Of a DNA stretch of 64,000 nucleotides, positions 1 to 9,045 are shown one piece after another. Below the pieces are notes generated by a model. It made no database searches and had not been told where the DNA came from. It saw only the letters and a program-made list of their open reading frames with translations. Source of the stretch: an uncultured Pseudomonadota bacterium (lineage in GTDB: Bacteria; Myxococcota_A; UBA796; SXON01); contig CAIQVJ010000108.1 of assembly GCA_903875225.1 (NCBI GenBank), positions 186,001-250,000 on the forward strand, given 5' to 3'. A program made the translations under genes and the position numbers. Positions within the stretch are counted from its first letter, which is position 1, and every line of letters starts with the position of its first letter.

Positions 1-1023
1 GTGGTGGGGCGCTTCAACCTCGATGCCATCGAGATCCTCATCCAACGTCAGTTCCGGACGGCGTTTCGGGAGGATCTCTCCGTGGGCTTCCGACAGTCGA
101 TGGCGCTCGACGATGCGCGAGCCCTGGGCGCCCTGCGCGGGGTGGAGCGCGTCGAGGCCCTGCGCATCGTGCCGGTGCGCATCCGGGCATCCAACCGGTG
201 GAGGGACGTGGCGATCACGGGGTACCCGGACGGGGGAAGGCTGAGGCGCGTGGTGGACGAGTCCGGGGACCCGGTGGCGCTCCCGGAGGCCGGGCTGGCG
301 ATGACCCGAAAGCTCGGCGAACTGCTGGGCGTGGGCCTCGGCGACCGCGTGCGCCTGGAGGTGCGCACCGGAGACCGGCGGACCGTGGAGGCCACCGTCG
401 CCGTGCTGGTGGACGAACTGCTCGGGATCCAGCTGCACATGCGGGCGTCGGCGCTGTCTGCCCTGCTGCGGGAGACGCCCCAGGCCTCCATGGCGCTCCT
501 GGACGTGGACCCCATCCTCCGCAACGACGTCATCCAGCGGGTGCGCGCGCTCCCGGCGGTCGCCTCCGTGGATGCCACGGACGAGATGGTCGCACGGTTC
601 CGCGGGCACATCGACGAGAACATCGGGGTCATGAGCACGGTGATCGTCGTGTTCGCATCGGTGCTGTCGATCGGCATCGTCTACAACAACGCGCGCGTCG
701 CCCTCTCCCAGCGCGCCCGCGACCTCGCCTCGTTGCGCGTGCTCGGATTCACCCGTGGCGAGATCTCCGCCGTGCTGATGGGCGAGATGGCCATCCAGGT
801 CCTCATCGGCATCCCACTCGGGATCGCCATCGGGCGGCGGCTCGCCCTCGCGATCGCATCGACCGTGGATCCGGAGCGTTACCGCCTGCCCGTGGTCGTC
901 TCGGCGCAGACCATGGCGTACGCCACCGGGATCACGCTGATCGCCGCGCTCGCAAGCGCCCTGCTGGTCCGCCGCCGCCTCGACCACCTCGACCTCATCG
1001 CGGTCCTCAAGACCCGGGAGTGA
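1..1023 (+). CDS. ABC transporter permease, FtsX/MacB type (5' end cut by window edge)
   Basis: This is the C-terminal part of an inner-membrane permease of the FtsX/MacB family, which usually works with an ATPase and an adaptor protein in export or lipoprotein traffic. The first 200 residues are a soluble extracytoplasmic stretch. Three hydrophobic segments follow, near residues 210-235, 258-282 and 305-328, the normal C-terminal FtsX arrangement. The reading frame is open from base 1, so the GTG there is probably internal and the true start lies upstream. The stop is 2 bases before the start of the HlyD-type adaptor, so the two genes very likely form one operon and one transporter. The substrate cannot be told from the sequence. 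Confidence 0.85.
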   Translation: MVGRFNLDAIEILIQRQFRTAFREDLSVGFRQSMALDDARALGALRGVERVEALRIVPVRIRASNRWRDVAITGYPDGGRLRRVVDESGDPVALPEAGLAMTRKLGELLGVGLGDRVRLEVRTGDRRTVEATVAVLVDELLGIQLHMRASALSALLRETPQASMALLDVDPILRNDVIQRVRALPAVASVDATDEMVARFRGHIDENIGVMSTVIVVFASVLSIGIVYNNARVALSQRARDLASLRVLGFTRGEISAVLMGEMAIQVLIGIPLGIAIGRRLALAIASTVDPERYRLPVVVSAQTMAYATGITLIAALASALLVRRRLDHLDLIAVLKTRE

Positions 1024-1025
1024 CC

Positions 1026-2216
1026 ATGTCCGCCCGTTCTGTCCGTACCCGCGTCATCCTCGGGATCCTCGGGGGTGCCCTCCTGATCGGTCTCCTCCTG
1101 GTCGCGATCCGCCCCCGCCCCGTGGAGGTGGACCTCGCAGCCGTCCGGAGCGGATCAGTCGATGCCTACGTGGAAGAGGACGGACGCGCACGGGTCAAGG
1201 ACCGCTACATGGTCGCGGCGTCGACCTCCGGCACGCTGGCGCGGCTGGAGGTGCACGCCGGGGACACCGTCGCACGTGGGGCAGTCCTCGCCCGGATCCT
1301 GCCGCTTGCACCGATGCTGCTCGACGCCCGGTCGAGAGCGGAGGCCCAGGCCCGGGTGAGCGCGGCGGCCGCCGGGCTGGCCCAGGCTCGCGCCACCGTG
1401 GAGCGCGCAGCGACAGCGCTCGAGCAGGCGACGCAGGACCATGATCGGCAGACCTCCCTCGCGGCGGGCGGGGTGATCACCCCGGCTGCCCTCGAGCTCT
1501 CCACCTTCTCCAAGCGAGCCCGCGTCGAGGAACTGCGCTCCGCGCGATTCGGCGCCGAGGTCGCGGCATCGCAGCTCGCCCTCGCGAAGGTCGCAGCCGG
1601 GCAGATCTCGGCCGGCGCGACCGACGAGCTCACAGCGACGGCACCGGTTGCCGGTACGGTCCTCCGCGTGATCCAGGAGAGCGAGGGGGCGGTGGCGCCG
1701 GGCACTCCCCTGCTCGAGGTGGGCGACCCGGGGGCGCTCGAGGTGGTGGTCGACGTGCTGACACAGGACGCCACGCGGGTCAGTCCGGGGGCACGCACGG
1801 TGCTGACGCTGTGGGGTGGCGACGATCTGGTCGGGCACGTGCGGAGCGTCGAGCCCTCCGCATTCACGCGGCTCTCCGCGCTCGGGGTGGAGGAGCAGCG
1901 CGTGAACGTGGTGATCGACCTCGACAGCCCGCGCGAGGCATGGCGGTCACTGGGCGACGGGTGGCGGGTCGAGGCGCGGATCCTGGTGGACTCGGCGACC
2001 GGTGCCACGATCGTCCCGCAGAGCGCCGTGTTCCGGGAAGGCGACGGCTGGGCGGTCTACCGCGTGGAGGACAAGATCGCGCGGCGCACTGCTGTCGGAC
2101 TGGGCGTCCGGAACGGCCTGGAGGCGCAGGTGACCACCGGTCTGGCGCCCGACGACACGGTCGTGGTGTTCCCCGGCGACCGCGTGGCGGACGGTGTGCG
2201 GGTCGTGGCCCGGTAG
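1026..2216 (+). CDS. HlyD/MacA-type periplasmic adaptor subunit
   Basis: A 396-residue membrane-fusion (adaptor) protein that would link the upstream inner-membrane permease to an outer-membrane channel. Residues 5-25 form an uncleaved N-terminal membrane anchor. A lipoyl-like half-motif (SGTLARLEVHAGDTV) follows, then an Ala/Gln-rich helical hairpin at about 110-200. The second lipoyl half (PVAGTVLRV, then GAVAPGTPLLEVGDP) comes next, and a beta-barrel domain fills the C-terminus. This order is the standard HlyD fold. The ATG lies 2 bases after the permease stop. The ATPase is not visible and is probably upstream of the window. Confidence 0.88.
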   Translation: MSARSVRTRVILGILGGALLIGLLLVAIRPRPVEVDLAAVRSGSVDAYVEEDGRARVKDRYMVAASTSGTLARLEVHAGDTVARGAVLARILPLAPMLLDARSRAEAQARVSAAAAGLAQARATVERAATALEQATQDHDRQTSLAAGGVITPAALELSTFSKRARVEELRSARFGAEVAASQLALAKVAAGQISAGATDELTATAPVAGTVLRVIQESEGAVAPGTPLLEVGDPGALEVVVDVLTQDATRVSPGARTVLTLWGGDDLVGHVRSVEPSAFTRLSALGVEEQRVNVVIDLDSPREAWRSLGDGWRVEARILVDSATGATIVPQSAVFREGDGWAVYRVEDKIARRTAVGLGVRNGLEAQVTTGLAPDDTVVVFPGDRVADGVRVVAR

Positions 2217-2254
2217 GAGTCCCATGCACTTTTGAGCCGCGTTACGGGTGGGGA

Positions 2255-4642
2255 ATGCCCGATCGGTACGACGACATCGGCCTCATCGCACAAGGCGGGA
2301 TGGGAGAGGTGCGCCGGGTGTACGACCCGCGCCTCGGGCGCGTCGTGGCGATGAAGGTGATCTACCCGCTGCTGGCTGCCGACCCCGTGCTGCTCGAGCG
2401 CTTCGTGGGCGAAGCGCAGACCACCGCCCAGCTCGAGCACCCCGGGATCGTCCCGGTCCACGCGATCGGCTCGTTCGAGGACGGCCGCGCGTGGTTCACG
2501 ATGAAGGAGATCCAGGGCATCACGCTCACGAGCGCGATCGCCGACTCGCATTCCGGGCGTGGCGACTGGACGCTGCGGCGACTGATCGAGGCGCTCGCGC
2601 GGGTGTGCGAAGCGGTGGCCTACGCCCACGACCGCGGCGTGATCCACCGCGACCTGAAGCCCGACAACATCATGCTCGGCGCCTACGGCGAGGTCCTGGT
2701 GGTGGACTGGGGGCTCGCCAAGGTCGGCGGCGCCCAGGGCGTGGACGCACCGGTGACCACCGACCGCTCCCGCCAGGCCGGCAACGCCACGCGCTTCGGC
2801 TCGGTGGCCGGCACCCCTGCGTACATGCCCCCGGAGCAGGCCCGCGGAGAGCTCGCGAACCTCGGTCCCACCGCGGACGTGTATGCGCTGGGCGCCATCC
2901 TGTACCAGATCCTCACCGGGCGCCCGCCCTACGAGGGCGTGACCAGCATCGATGTCGTCAGCGCCGTGCTCCTGGGGCCCCCCGCCCCGGTAGCGGAGCG
3001 CTCGGACTGGCGCTCTTCCACCCACGCCCCGGAGCTGGTGGCCGCCTGCAACCGCGCGATGGCGAGGGAGGCGGGGGCCCGCTTTCCGAGGGCCGGCGCG
3101 TTGGCGACCGAGATACGCGCCTGGCTGGATGGCTCCCGAAAGCGCGAACAGGCGCTGGAGCTCGTCGACGAAGCGAAGGGCATCCTCTCCGAGACCGCGG
3201 CACTCCGGGGCAGGGCCGGGCGGCTCCGGAGGGAGGCGCGGGCCATGCTGGACGTGATCCCGCCTTTCGCCCCGGAGGAGCGCAAGCACCCGGGCTGGGC
3301 ACGGGAAGACGAGGCTGCGGAGGTGCTGGAGCGCGCCGAGCTTCGCGAGGTCGAGGGGACGCAGCGGCTGCATGCTGCGCTCTCGGTGGACGCCTCCTGC
3401 CTGGAGGCCCACGCCGGGCTGGCCGACGTGTACCGGCGCAGGCACATGGAGGCGGAGTCGGCGAACGACCCGGCCGCCGGCAGCTTCGAGGCCCTCCTCC
3501 GCGCGCACGACACGGGGCGGCATGCCGAGTACCTCTCGGCATCTGGCCGCGTGACGCTCGTCACCGAGCCCCCGGCGGATGTCGACCTGTACCGGTATGA
3601 GGCGCGGAATCGCCGACTCGTCCCCGTGCTCGTCCGCGCGCTCGGTCGCACCCCGCTGCTGGACGTCGAGCTCCCCCGGGGTAGCTGGCTGCTCGTCGCC
3701 CGGGCGCCCGGCCACCACGACGTGCGATACCCCGTGCGCCTGGGCCGGTCGGGGTCCGAGGAGGGCAACTGGAGCGGCATCCGACCGGGCGAGCGGACCC
3801 CCTTCGTGATCCGCCTCCCCCGGCTGACCGACCTGACGACGGACGACTGCTACGTGCCCGCCGGGCCCTTCCTGTGTGGCGGCGACAGCCTCACCCCCGG
3901 GGCCCTCCCCCGCCAGCGCCTGTGGTGCCCGGGCCTGGTGGTCCGGCGTTTTCCTGTCACCAACCGCGACTTCATCGGGTTCCTGGACGACCTCGTCGCC
4001 CAAGGGCGCGAGGAGGAGGCCGACCGTCACTGCCCGCAGGAGCGATTGGGCACATCCGATCAGGGCGGGATGCGGGTGTACGGGCGCGACGACGCCGGCC
4101 GCTTCCACCTCCGGCCCGACGCCGACGGCGAGCTGTGGAACCCGGACTGGCCGGTCTTCCTGGTCGACTGGCACGGCGCCATGGCCTACGCGCGGTGGGA
4201 GGCGGCCCGGACGGGACTCCCCTGGCGGCTTCCCGGAGAGCTGGAGTGGGAGAAGGCTGCGCGGGGTGTGGATGGGCGCACCTACCCCTGGGGCGAGTTC
4301 CTCGACCCCACGTGGGCGTGCATGCGCGAGTCCGTGGACGGGCGTCGCCTGCCCTCGGAGATCGAGAGCTTCCCGGCCGACGAGAGCGTCTACGGCGCCC
4401 GGGAGATGGCGGGCAACGTGCAGGACTGGACGCTCGACGTGTTCCGCCGCGAGGGGCCTCGGACCCAGGACGGCATCATCCAGGTGGTGACCCCTGACGA
4501 CACCGATCCCTCCCCCCGCACGATCCGCGGCGGCGGCTGGAACTCGAGCCCCGCGTTCCTCCGGGCCGCGTTCCGCTACTGCAACCTCGCGACCACCCGG
4601 GACTCGATGATCGGGCTGCGGCTGGCGAGGAGCTGGGAGTAG
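2255..4642 (+). CDS. Ser/Thr protein kinase fused to an FGE/sulfatase-modifying-factor-like domain
   Basis: A 795-residue protein with an N-terminal Hanks-type kinase domain (about residues 5-290). It has the glycine loop AQGGMGEV, the VVAMKV lysine, the catalytic VIHRDLKPDN loop, and DWG in place of the usual DFG metal-binding triplet. A helical linker (about 295-430) and a PEGA-like beta region (about 430-525) follow. The C-terminus (about 530-795) looks like a formylglycine-generating-enzyme domain, with features such as FPVTNRDF, PWRLPGELEWEKAARG, REMAGNVQDW, RGGGWNSS and FRYCN. No membrane segment is evident, so it is probably cytoplasmic. Kinase-FGE fusions are known in Myxococcota, Planctomycetota and Chlamydiae. 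The FGE part may be a binding rather than an oxidase module. Confidence 0.9.
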   Translation: MPDRYDDIGLIAQGGMGEVRRVYDPRLGRVVAMKVIYPLLAADPVLLERFVGEAQTTAQLEHPGIVPVHAIGSFEDGRAWFTMKEIQGITLTSAIADSHSGRGDWTLRRLIEALARVCEAVAYAHDRGVIHRDLKPDNIMLGAYGEVLVVDWGLAKVGGAQGVDAPVTTDRSRQAGNATRFGSVAGTPAYMPPEQARGELANLGPTADVYALGAILYQILTGRPPYEGVTSIDVVSAVLLGPPAPVAERSDWRSSTHAPELVAACNRAMAREAGARFPRAGALATEIRAWLDGSRKREQALELVDEAKGILSETAALRGRAGRLRREARAMLDVIPPFAPEERKHPGWAREDEAAEVLERAELREVEGTQRLHAALSVDASCLEAHAGLADVYRRRHMEAESANDPAAGSFEALLRAHDTGRHAEYLSASGRVTLVTEPPADVDLYRYEARNRRLVPVLVRALGRTPLLDVELPRGSWLLVARAPGHHDVRYPVRLGRSGSEEGNWSGIRPGERTPFVIRLPRLTDLTTDDCYVPAGPFLCGGDSLTPGALPRQRLWCPGLVVRRFPVTNRDFIGFLDDLVAQGREEEADRHCPQERLGTSDQGGMRVYGRDDAGRFHLRPDADGELWNPDWPVFLVDWHGAMAYARWEAARTGLPWRLPGELEWEKAARGVDGRTYPWGEFLDPTWACMRESVDGRRLPSEIESFPADESVYGAREMAGNVQDWTLDVFRREGPRTQDGIIQVVTPDDTDPSPRTIRGGGWNSSPAFLRAAFRYCNLATTRDSMIGLRLARSWE

Positions 4643-4646
4643 GGCG

Positions 4647-5513
4647 CTACTTGTTCGCCGCCGTCGTCGCGGCCTCGTCCAACACGAGGGTCCAGTCGGT
4701 GAGCGCGACGGGCGAGAGCGTGGTCTCGGCGAGGGCGTCGTTCCACACCATCTGGAGCGTAGCGAACTGCATGTCCACCACCTGTGCCGGGATCCGGAAC
4801 GAGACACTGAACTTGGAGGTGTCGCCGGGCAGGAGGAGCTGCCGCTTCTCGTTCTTCTCGTCGTTCGCGAACACCTGGCCATTGGGGGCCCGGACGGAGA
4901 TGTGGGAGGGCTCGACGATCCCGGCGCCGGCGCCATTGTAGGTGCACGTGTAGACCGCAGCCGTCTGGTCGGTGGACTGGGAGTGCTTGCTGATCTTGCA
5001 CGTGAAGGGCCCGGAGGTGAAGTCGTTCCGGCTCGGCGGGAGGGCGAAGTCGGGGACCGCGAGCGCCGTGCCGACGTTCGGCCCCGACCAGAGGCCGGTG
5101 ATCTGCAGCGATGCGCTGTCCACGTGGAAGCCCGAGTCGCCATCGGCGCGGAACAGGTTGGACCGGGTCTCGTTGGGCGGGATCACGAGGTTGGGGCCGG
5201 TGATCAGGCTGGTCATCGAGGGATGGACCGGAAACGTCCCGTTCGGCAGTACGAAGGCGGCGCCGGCCTTCTTCAACACCAGGAGCTGGTCGCCGGTGGT
5301 GTTGGTGATCTTGGCATCCACCTGGATGAACGTGGCCTGCGACTGCGCGTCTCCGAGGCCGAGGGCGACGACGCTGCTCGTCGGTGTGGTGCCCGCCTTG
5401 TAGTGGTTCTCGTGCTTCGGGTCGTCCGGCTTGCGGGCGGCGATCCCGAAGATCGCGATGAGCGGGAGGCAGAGGGCGAACGAGCGGGTAACAGCGGCAC
5501 GAGAGGTGGACAC
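4647..5513 (-). CDS. secreted protein of unknown function
   Basis: A 288-residue protein with a GTG start, preceded at a suitable distance by GGAG. The N-terminus has a Sec-type signal (basic residue near position 5 and 10, then a hydrophobic run LCLPLIAIFGIAA). The mature part is rich in Thr, Asn and beta-prone stretches (for example FIQVDAKITNTTGDQLLVL), which suggests an extracytoplasmic beta-sandwich. I do not recognise the family. It is convergent with the kinase-FGE gene (4-base gap) and lies 49 bases downstream of the beta-propeller lipoprotein on the same strand, so the two may be co-transcribed. Confidence 0.7.
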   Translation of the reverse strand: MSTSRAAVTRSFALCLPLIAIFGIAARKPDDPKHENHYKAGTTPTSSVVALGLGDAQSQATFIQVDAKITNTTGDQLLVLKKAGAAFVLPNGTFPVHPSMTSLITGPNLVIPPNETRSNLFRADGDSGFHVDSASLQITGLWSGPNVGTALAVPDFALPPSRNDFTSGPFTCKISKHSQSTDQTAAVYTCTYNGAGAGIVEPSHISVRAPNGQVFANDEKNEKRQLLLPGDTSKFSVSFRIPAQVVDMQFATLQMVWNDALAETTLSPVALTDWTLVLDEAATTAANK

Positions 5514-5562
5514 GAGGACTCCGTCGCGCAGCAGCTATTGCGGGACCCGCGCGGAGGGCAAG

Positions 5563-7125
5563 TCAATCCTCGTGGTCCACCTGACTGTTCAGCTCGAAAC
5601 CGGTGACGGTGTCCAGCGAGCCCTGATCTGCGGTGTAGAAGCTGATGCGGCCCAGATCGTGCTCCTGGCTCGCGAACGCGATGTCCGTCTCGGGCAGGGT
5701 ACCGACGAACACGGGGGAGCTCTCGAGCCGGATCTCCTCCGGCAGCATGGTCTGAAAGTCCAGGACCTCGAGGAACAGGAACCCGTCGAGCAGGTAGAAG
5801 CCGTACTTTCCGTCTGTCGAGGTGGAGTAGCCGCTCGGCTCCGCAGGCAGGAGGATCGGGTTCTGGCGATAGTCGTCGAGGTCCACGAGCGTGAGCGCCC
5901 ACTCCCCATAGAACGGTGAGGTGCCGTCGGCATCGGCGTCGTCCTCCTGCGTGTGGAACACGAGCAGCGAGCCGCCCGTCGGCGAGACCGCCATCGACTT
6001 CACCGGCTTGACCAGGGAGTGCTCGGTCATCGCATCGGTCGTCGTGTCCCAGGTGGCGAACTGGGAGACCAGCGCCGCGTTGGTGTAGAGCACGGCCTGG
6101 TTGCCGTCGCCCGCGTACAGTACCGAGCCATAGTTGGTCCCCTGGGGCGTCTCGACGACACGGGGCGTGGCGAAGGGGTCGACGGCGTCGAAGAGCCAGA
6201 GCTGGTGGGCGCCCCGCGCCATGACCGCGACCTGCGAGCCGTCCGGCGAGAGGTCGAGGTCCGTGGGGTTGTTGCCCACCGCGACAAAATCGGCGGTGTA
6301 CGCATGGAGATCGACGACGACGATGTCGCTCGTGCCGAACTGGCGCACGAAGGCCCAGTTGGAGTCCGGGGAGAGCTCCACCTCCTCGGCGGCGGGAGCG
6401 TTGAGCTCGTCGTCCGCGATCGGGACGAGCTGGGGCGCCAGCGTCGCGGCGGTCAGGTCCACGATGGCGAGCGAGGCGTCCGAGACCACGACGGCGAGCC
6501 GGCCATCGCCGCTCCACCGCAGGCTCCGCGGGTTGAACCCGACGACCATGGGGGTGTGCACGCCTGTCTCCAGGTTCACGAAGCTCACCTCGTTGAACGT
6601 CTGGATTCCGCCCGAAGGCGCGGCGCTGTCGGCATCGGGGTCGTACCAGCACGCCGCCCAGTTCCCGTCGGTGGAGAGCGACATGGTGTTGAAGTTGTCG
6701 CGGATCGCGACGGTGCGCACGTCGAACGTGTCGGCATCGATGATGCTCACGTCGTCGCTCCCCTCGTTCAGGGTCACCGCGCGCCGGTAGTCGCCCGTGG
6801 TCTGGACCTGCGTCGGCTGTTCCCCGACCGCGCGGGTGTCGACCGTGAGCTCCGGGACCTTGATCCGCGTGACCGTGTTGCGATCCGGGTTCGCGACGAA
6901 GACGTACGACGCCGTCGCGGCGGGGGGCAGCTTGAAGTAGGGGTCCTCCGTCTCGGAGCCACCGGTGTCGTCGGCCGCATTGTCTCCAGTGTCGTAGTCG
7001 CCGTCCAGCGCACCACCTGCGGAGTCCCTGTCGCTCGCGAAGTGGCCGCTCAGGGCGTAGTCACCGCAGCCCCCGGCCAGGAGCGGGGCCAGGAACAGGA
7101 TCGGGAAGGGGGCTCGGCGCTTCAT
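5563..7125 (-). CDS. YVTN/WD40-like beta-propeller lipoprotein
   Basis: A 520-residue secreted protein. It starts at ATG with a lipoprotein signal (basic MKRR, hydrophobic core, lipobox LLAGGC). The Asp/Gly-rich linker after the Cys is typical of surface lipoproteins in this window. The rest is a series of about 45-residue units with signatures such as YVFVANPDRNTVTRI, VSIIDADTFDV, LRWSGDGRLAVVV and LSPDGSQVAVMARG, the pattern of a seven-bladed YVTN-type beta-propeller. It is probably a binding or scaffolding surface protein. No catalytic residues were recognised. Confidence 0.82.
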   Translation of the reverse strand: MKRRAPFPILFLAPLLAGGCGDYALSGHFASDRDSAGGALDGDYDTGDNAADDTGGSETEDPYFKLPPAATASYVFVANPDRNTVTRIKVPELTVDTRAVGEQPTQVQTTGDYRRAVTLNEGSDDVSIIDADTFDVRTVAIRDNFNTMSLSTDGNWAACWYDPDADSAAPSGGIQTFNEVSFVNLETGVHTPMVVGFNPRSLRWSGDGRLAVVVSDASLAIVDLTAATLAPQLVPIADDELNAPAAEEVELSPDSNWAFVRQFGTSDIVVVDLHAYTADFVAVGNNPTDLDLSPDGSQVAVMARGAHQLWLFDAVDPFATPRVVETPQGTNYGSVLYAGDGNQAVLYTNAALVSQFATWDTTTDAMTEHSLVKPVKSMAVSPTGGSLLVFHTQEDDADADGTSPFYGEWALTLVDLDDYRQNPILLPAEPSGYSTSTDGKYGFYLLDGFLFLEVLDFQTMLPEEIRLESSPVFVGTLPETDIAFASQEHDLGRISFYTADQGSLDTVTGFELNSQVDHED

Positions 7126-7208
7126 GCAGACTCCACGGCTTTGGCCTTCAAGTACGTCTGGTGCGTATCATCCGTGACGGGCGGACGAAAACACCAGGTT
7201 TCAGCCTG

Positions 7209-8198
7209 TCATGCGGGCCGGCCCGCGAGCCTGCCGCCCCGCCGTAGCGCGTCGGAGGTGTAGAGCCCCAGCCCCAGGAGGAACACCGCGCTCGCCAGGA
7301 TCACCAGCGGCAAGCCATCGTTGCGGTGCACCGCCACCGCAACGCCAAGCTCCTGCGTGAACCCCTCGAAGCGCAAGCCGGCCGCCGTGGCCGAGCCAGC
7401 GCGGACCCATTCGGCAGCCCCCCCCCCGGCATCGATCCGGCGTAGCTGCACCATCGGCGCCGCGAGGGATTCATGGTGACTCACCCGCTGGACGACGTAG
7501 TGGGCCTCACCTGCCACGTAGGCGCCATCCCCATCGACAGGCGCCGCAGCACCGGACACGGTGAACACGGGGCTCCCGGGGACCTCCTGGGGGCCCTCCA
7601 CGAGGATCCACCGCCGGAAGCCGTCGAAGAACACCGGGTCGTTGTACCCGAACGTGCGCACGTCGCCCCCGCCCATGTCCAGGTGGCTCGTGAACGAGCG
7701 CAACGACCCGTCCGCGTTCGGGATCTCCTGGGCATCGACGAGGCGCAGCGTGTGGCCCGCGAGCTTCACCGGGGCCGAACCGAGCAGCGCGCGGCCTTCG
7801 ACCGCAGTCCCGACACCCGCGAGGAGGTGCGCCACCAGGCCGAGCACGAACCCCAGGTGCATCAGGAAGATGCCGGAGAACCGCCGATCGAAGGTCCGGC
7901 TGGCCAGCCGCTGCGCGACGTTGCGCCAGGTGCCGAACACACCGTTCACCCCGTACGCGAACGTCACTGCCAGCAGCGCGTAGAACCACGTGTACTTCAC
8001 CGCGACGGGCTGGAAGAACCCCACGATCGACTCGTCGAACGGGAGCGCGCCCGGTCCGCGAGGGCTCGGGACGAAAAAGCTCGAGAGGATCAGCATCGCC
8101 GTGGTCGCGAAGCCGAGGACCAGGCTCACCCGGACGCTGCCCAACGCAGCGAGCACCGGGTGATCCCGGAGCGGCCGGACGGGGCGGTCAGAAGCCAT
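7209..8198 (-). CDS. resB: ResB-like cytochrome c biogenesis protein
   Basis: A 329-residue membrane protein related to ResB/Ccs1, which forms the System II cytochrome c synthase with CcsA and helps deliver reduced apocytochrome and haem outside the membrane. Hydrophobic segments lie near residues 18-42, 65-88 and 115-135. A soluble extracytoplasmic region follows, with the ResB-like stretch LAGHTLRLVDAQEIPNADGS, and a last membrane helix sits near 300-318 before a short basic tail. It is shorter than classical ResB (about 450-550 residues) and resembles the compact deltaproteobacterial forms. Its start overlaps the end of the CcsA-like gene by 11 bases, which supports a two-gene operon. Confidence 0.78.
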   Translation of the reverse strand: MASDRPVRPLRDHPVLAALGSVRVSLVLGFATTAMLILSSFFVPSPRGPGALPFDESIVGFFQPVAVKYTWFYALLAVTFAYGVNGVFGTWRNVAQRLASRTFDRRFSGIFLMHLGFVLGLVAHLLAGVGTAVEGRALLGSAPVKLAGHTLRLVDAQEIPNADGSLRSFTSHLDMGGGDVRTFGYNDPVFFDGFRRWILVEGPQEVPGSPVFTVSGAAAPVDGDGAYVAGEAHYVVQRVSHHESLAAPMVQLRRIDAGGGAAEWVRAGSATAAGLRFEGFTQELGVAVAVHRNDGLPLVILASAVFLLGLGLYTSDALRRGGRLAGRPA

Positions 8199-8925
8199 GG
8201 ATCGATCCCGTCATGAACGACGTGCCGACGTAGGTGCCGAGGACGATCGCAACGCCGATCCCGCCGAGCGCCACGCGTCCCGGCCCCGCCGGGAGCGGCC
8301 AGTAGCGCACGTGCGCGAAGGTCGCGAAGTACACCAGCGAGGCGAGCGACCAGAGGATCTTCGCGTCCCACAGGAAGTAGGCCCCCCAGGACACCACGCC
8401 CCACACAGCGCCAAAGATCATCGACAAGGAGAAGAGCGCCAGCCCCCAACGGACGTTGGACTCCTGCCGGGTGCGGAAATCACCGGCCGGGACGGCACCC
8501 ACGGCGTAGTCGAGCCCGTCTGCTCCCGCCGCGATCCAGAGCGCATAGGCCAGGAACGACAGGGGTACGTGCACCGGGTACCAGAACGTGACGAGCAACG
8601 GCGAAGGGTAGTGGAGCGCGGAGTCGAACCCGAGCGCCACCGCGAGGAACACCGCGGACGTCCCGGCCAGGACCACGCGTCCGGGGCGCGCGAGCACGCC
8701 GTGGCGGATCACGCCCACCCCGAGGAGCGTCGCCGCAAAACCCACGAACGACTCATACTTGTTCGTGAGCGGCACGAAATCGATCTGCCATCCCCTCGCC
8801 GCCAGCAGCACGAAAAGCACGCCGAGCCCCAGCGCGGGCACGGCCCGGTGCCCTCGTCCAACCCTCTCGAGCGCGATCCAGACCAGCGCCACCGCGAGGG
8901 CAGCCTCGTGGAGCCAGGGGCTCAA
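8188..8925 (-). CDS. ccsA: CcsA/ResC-like haem-handling cytochrome c biogenesis protein
   Basis: A 245-residue polytopic membrane protein of the CcsA/CcmC/CcmF superfamily. It carries the CcsA signature VPLTNKYESF (about 51-60), a conserved membrane histidine in WYPVHVPLSFLAYA (His119), and the Trp-rich haem-binding WWD-like motif WGAYFLWDAKILW (about 180-192), with a further His near 206. With the overlapping ResB-like gene it forms the System II haem ligation complex. The start is TTG at 8925. The stop of a tiny upstream reading frame (8978 down to 8922) overlaps it as TTGA, so translation may be coupled. The length is at the short end for the family. Confidence 0.82.
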   Translation of the reverse strand: MSPWLHEAALAVALVWIALERVGRGHRAVPALGLGVLFVLLAARGWQIDFVPLTNKYESFVGFAATLLGVGVIRHGVLARPGRVVLAGTSAVFLAVALGFDSALHYPSPLLVTFWYPVHVPLSFLAYALWIAAGADGLDYAVGAVPAGDFRTRQESNVRWGLALFSLSMIFGAVWGVVSWGAYFLWDAKILWSLASLVYFATFAHVRYWPLPAGPGRVALGGIGVAIVLGTYVGTSFMTGSIHGF

Positions 8926-9045
8926 CGCGCCACCGGGAGGGGTGCAGGCGGGGGGGCGGCGACGAGCTTCGACGACATGCCGCAGCCCTCTATCCGCGAG
9001 ACCATGGGCCGCCGAGCCCCGCTGGTCGGCCCCGGCCCGCTCCGC

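Noticed and set aside
2057..5143. Very long open frame of about 1000 codons on the minus strand
   Set aside because: It is antisense to the kinase-FGE gene and has Arg/Pro/His-rich, low-sense composition typical of shadow frames in GC-rich DNA.
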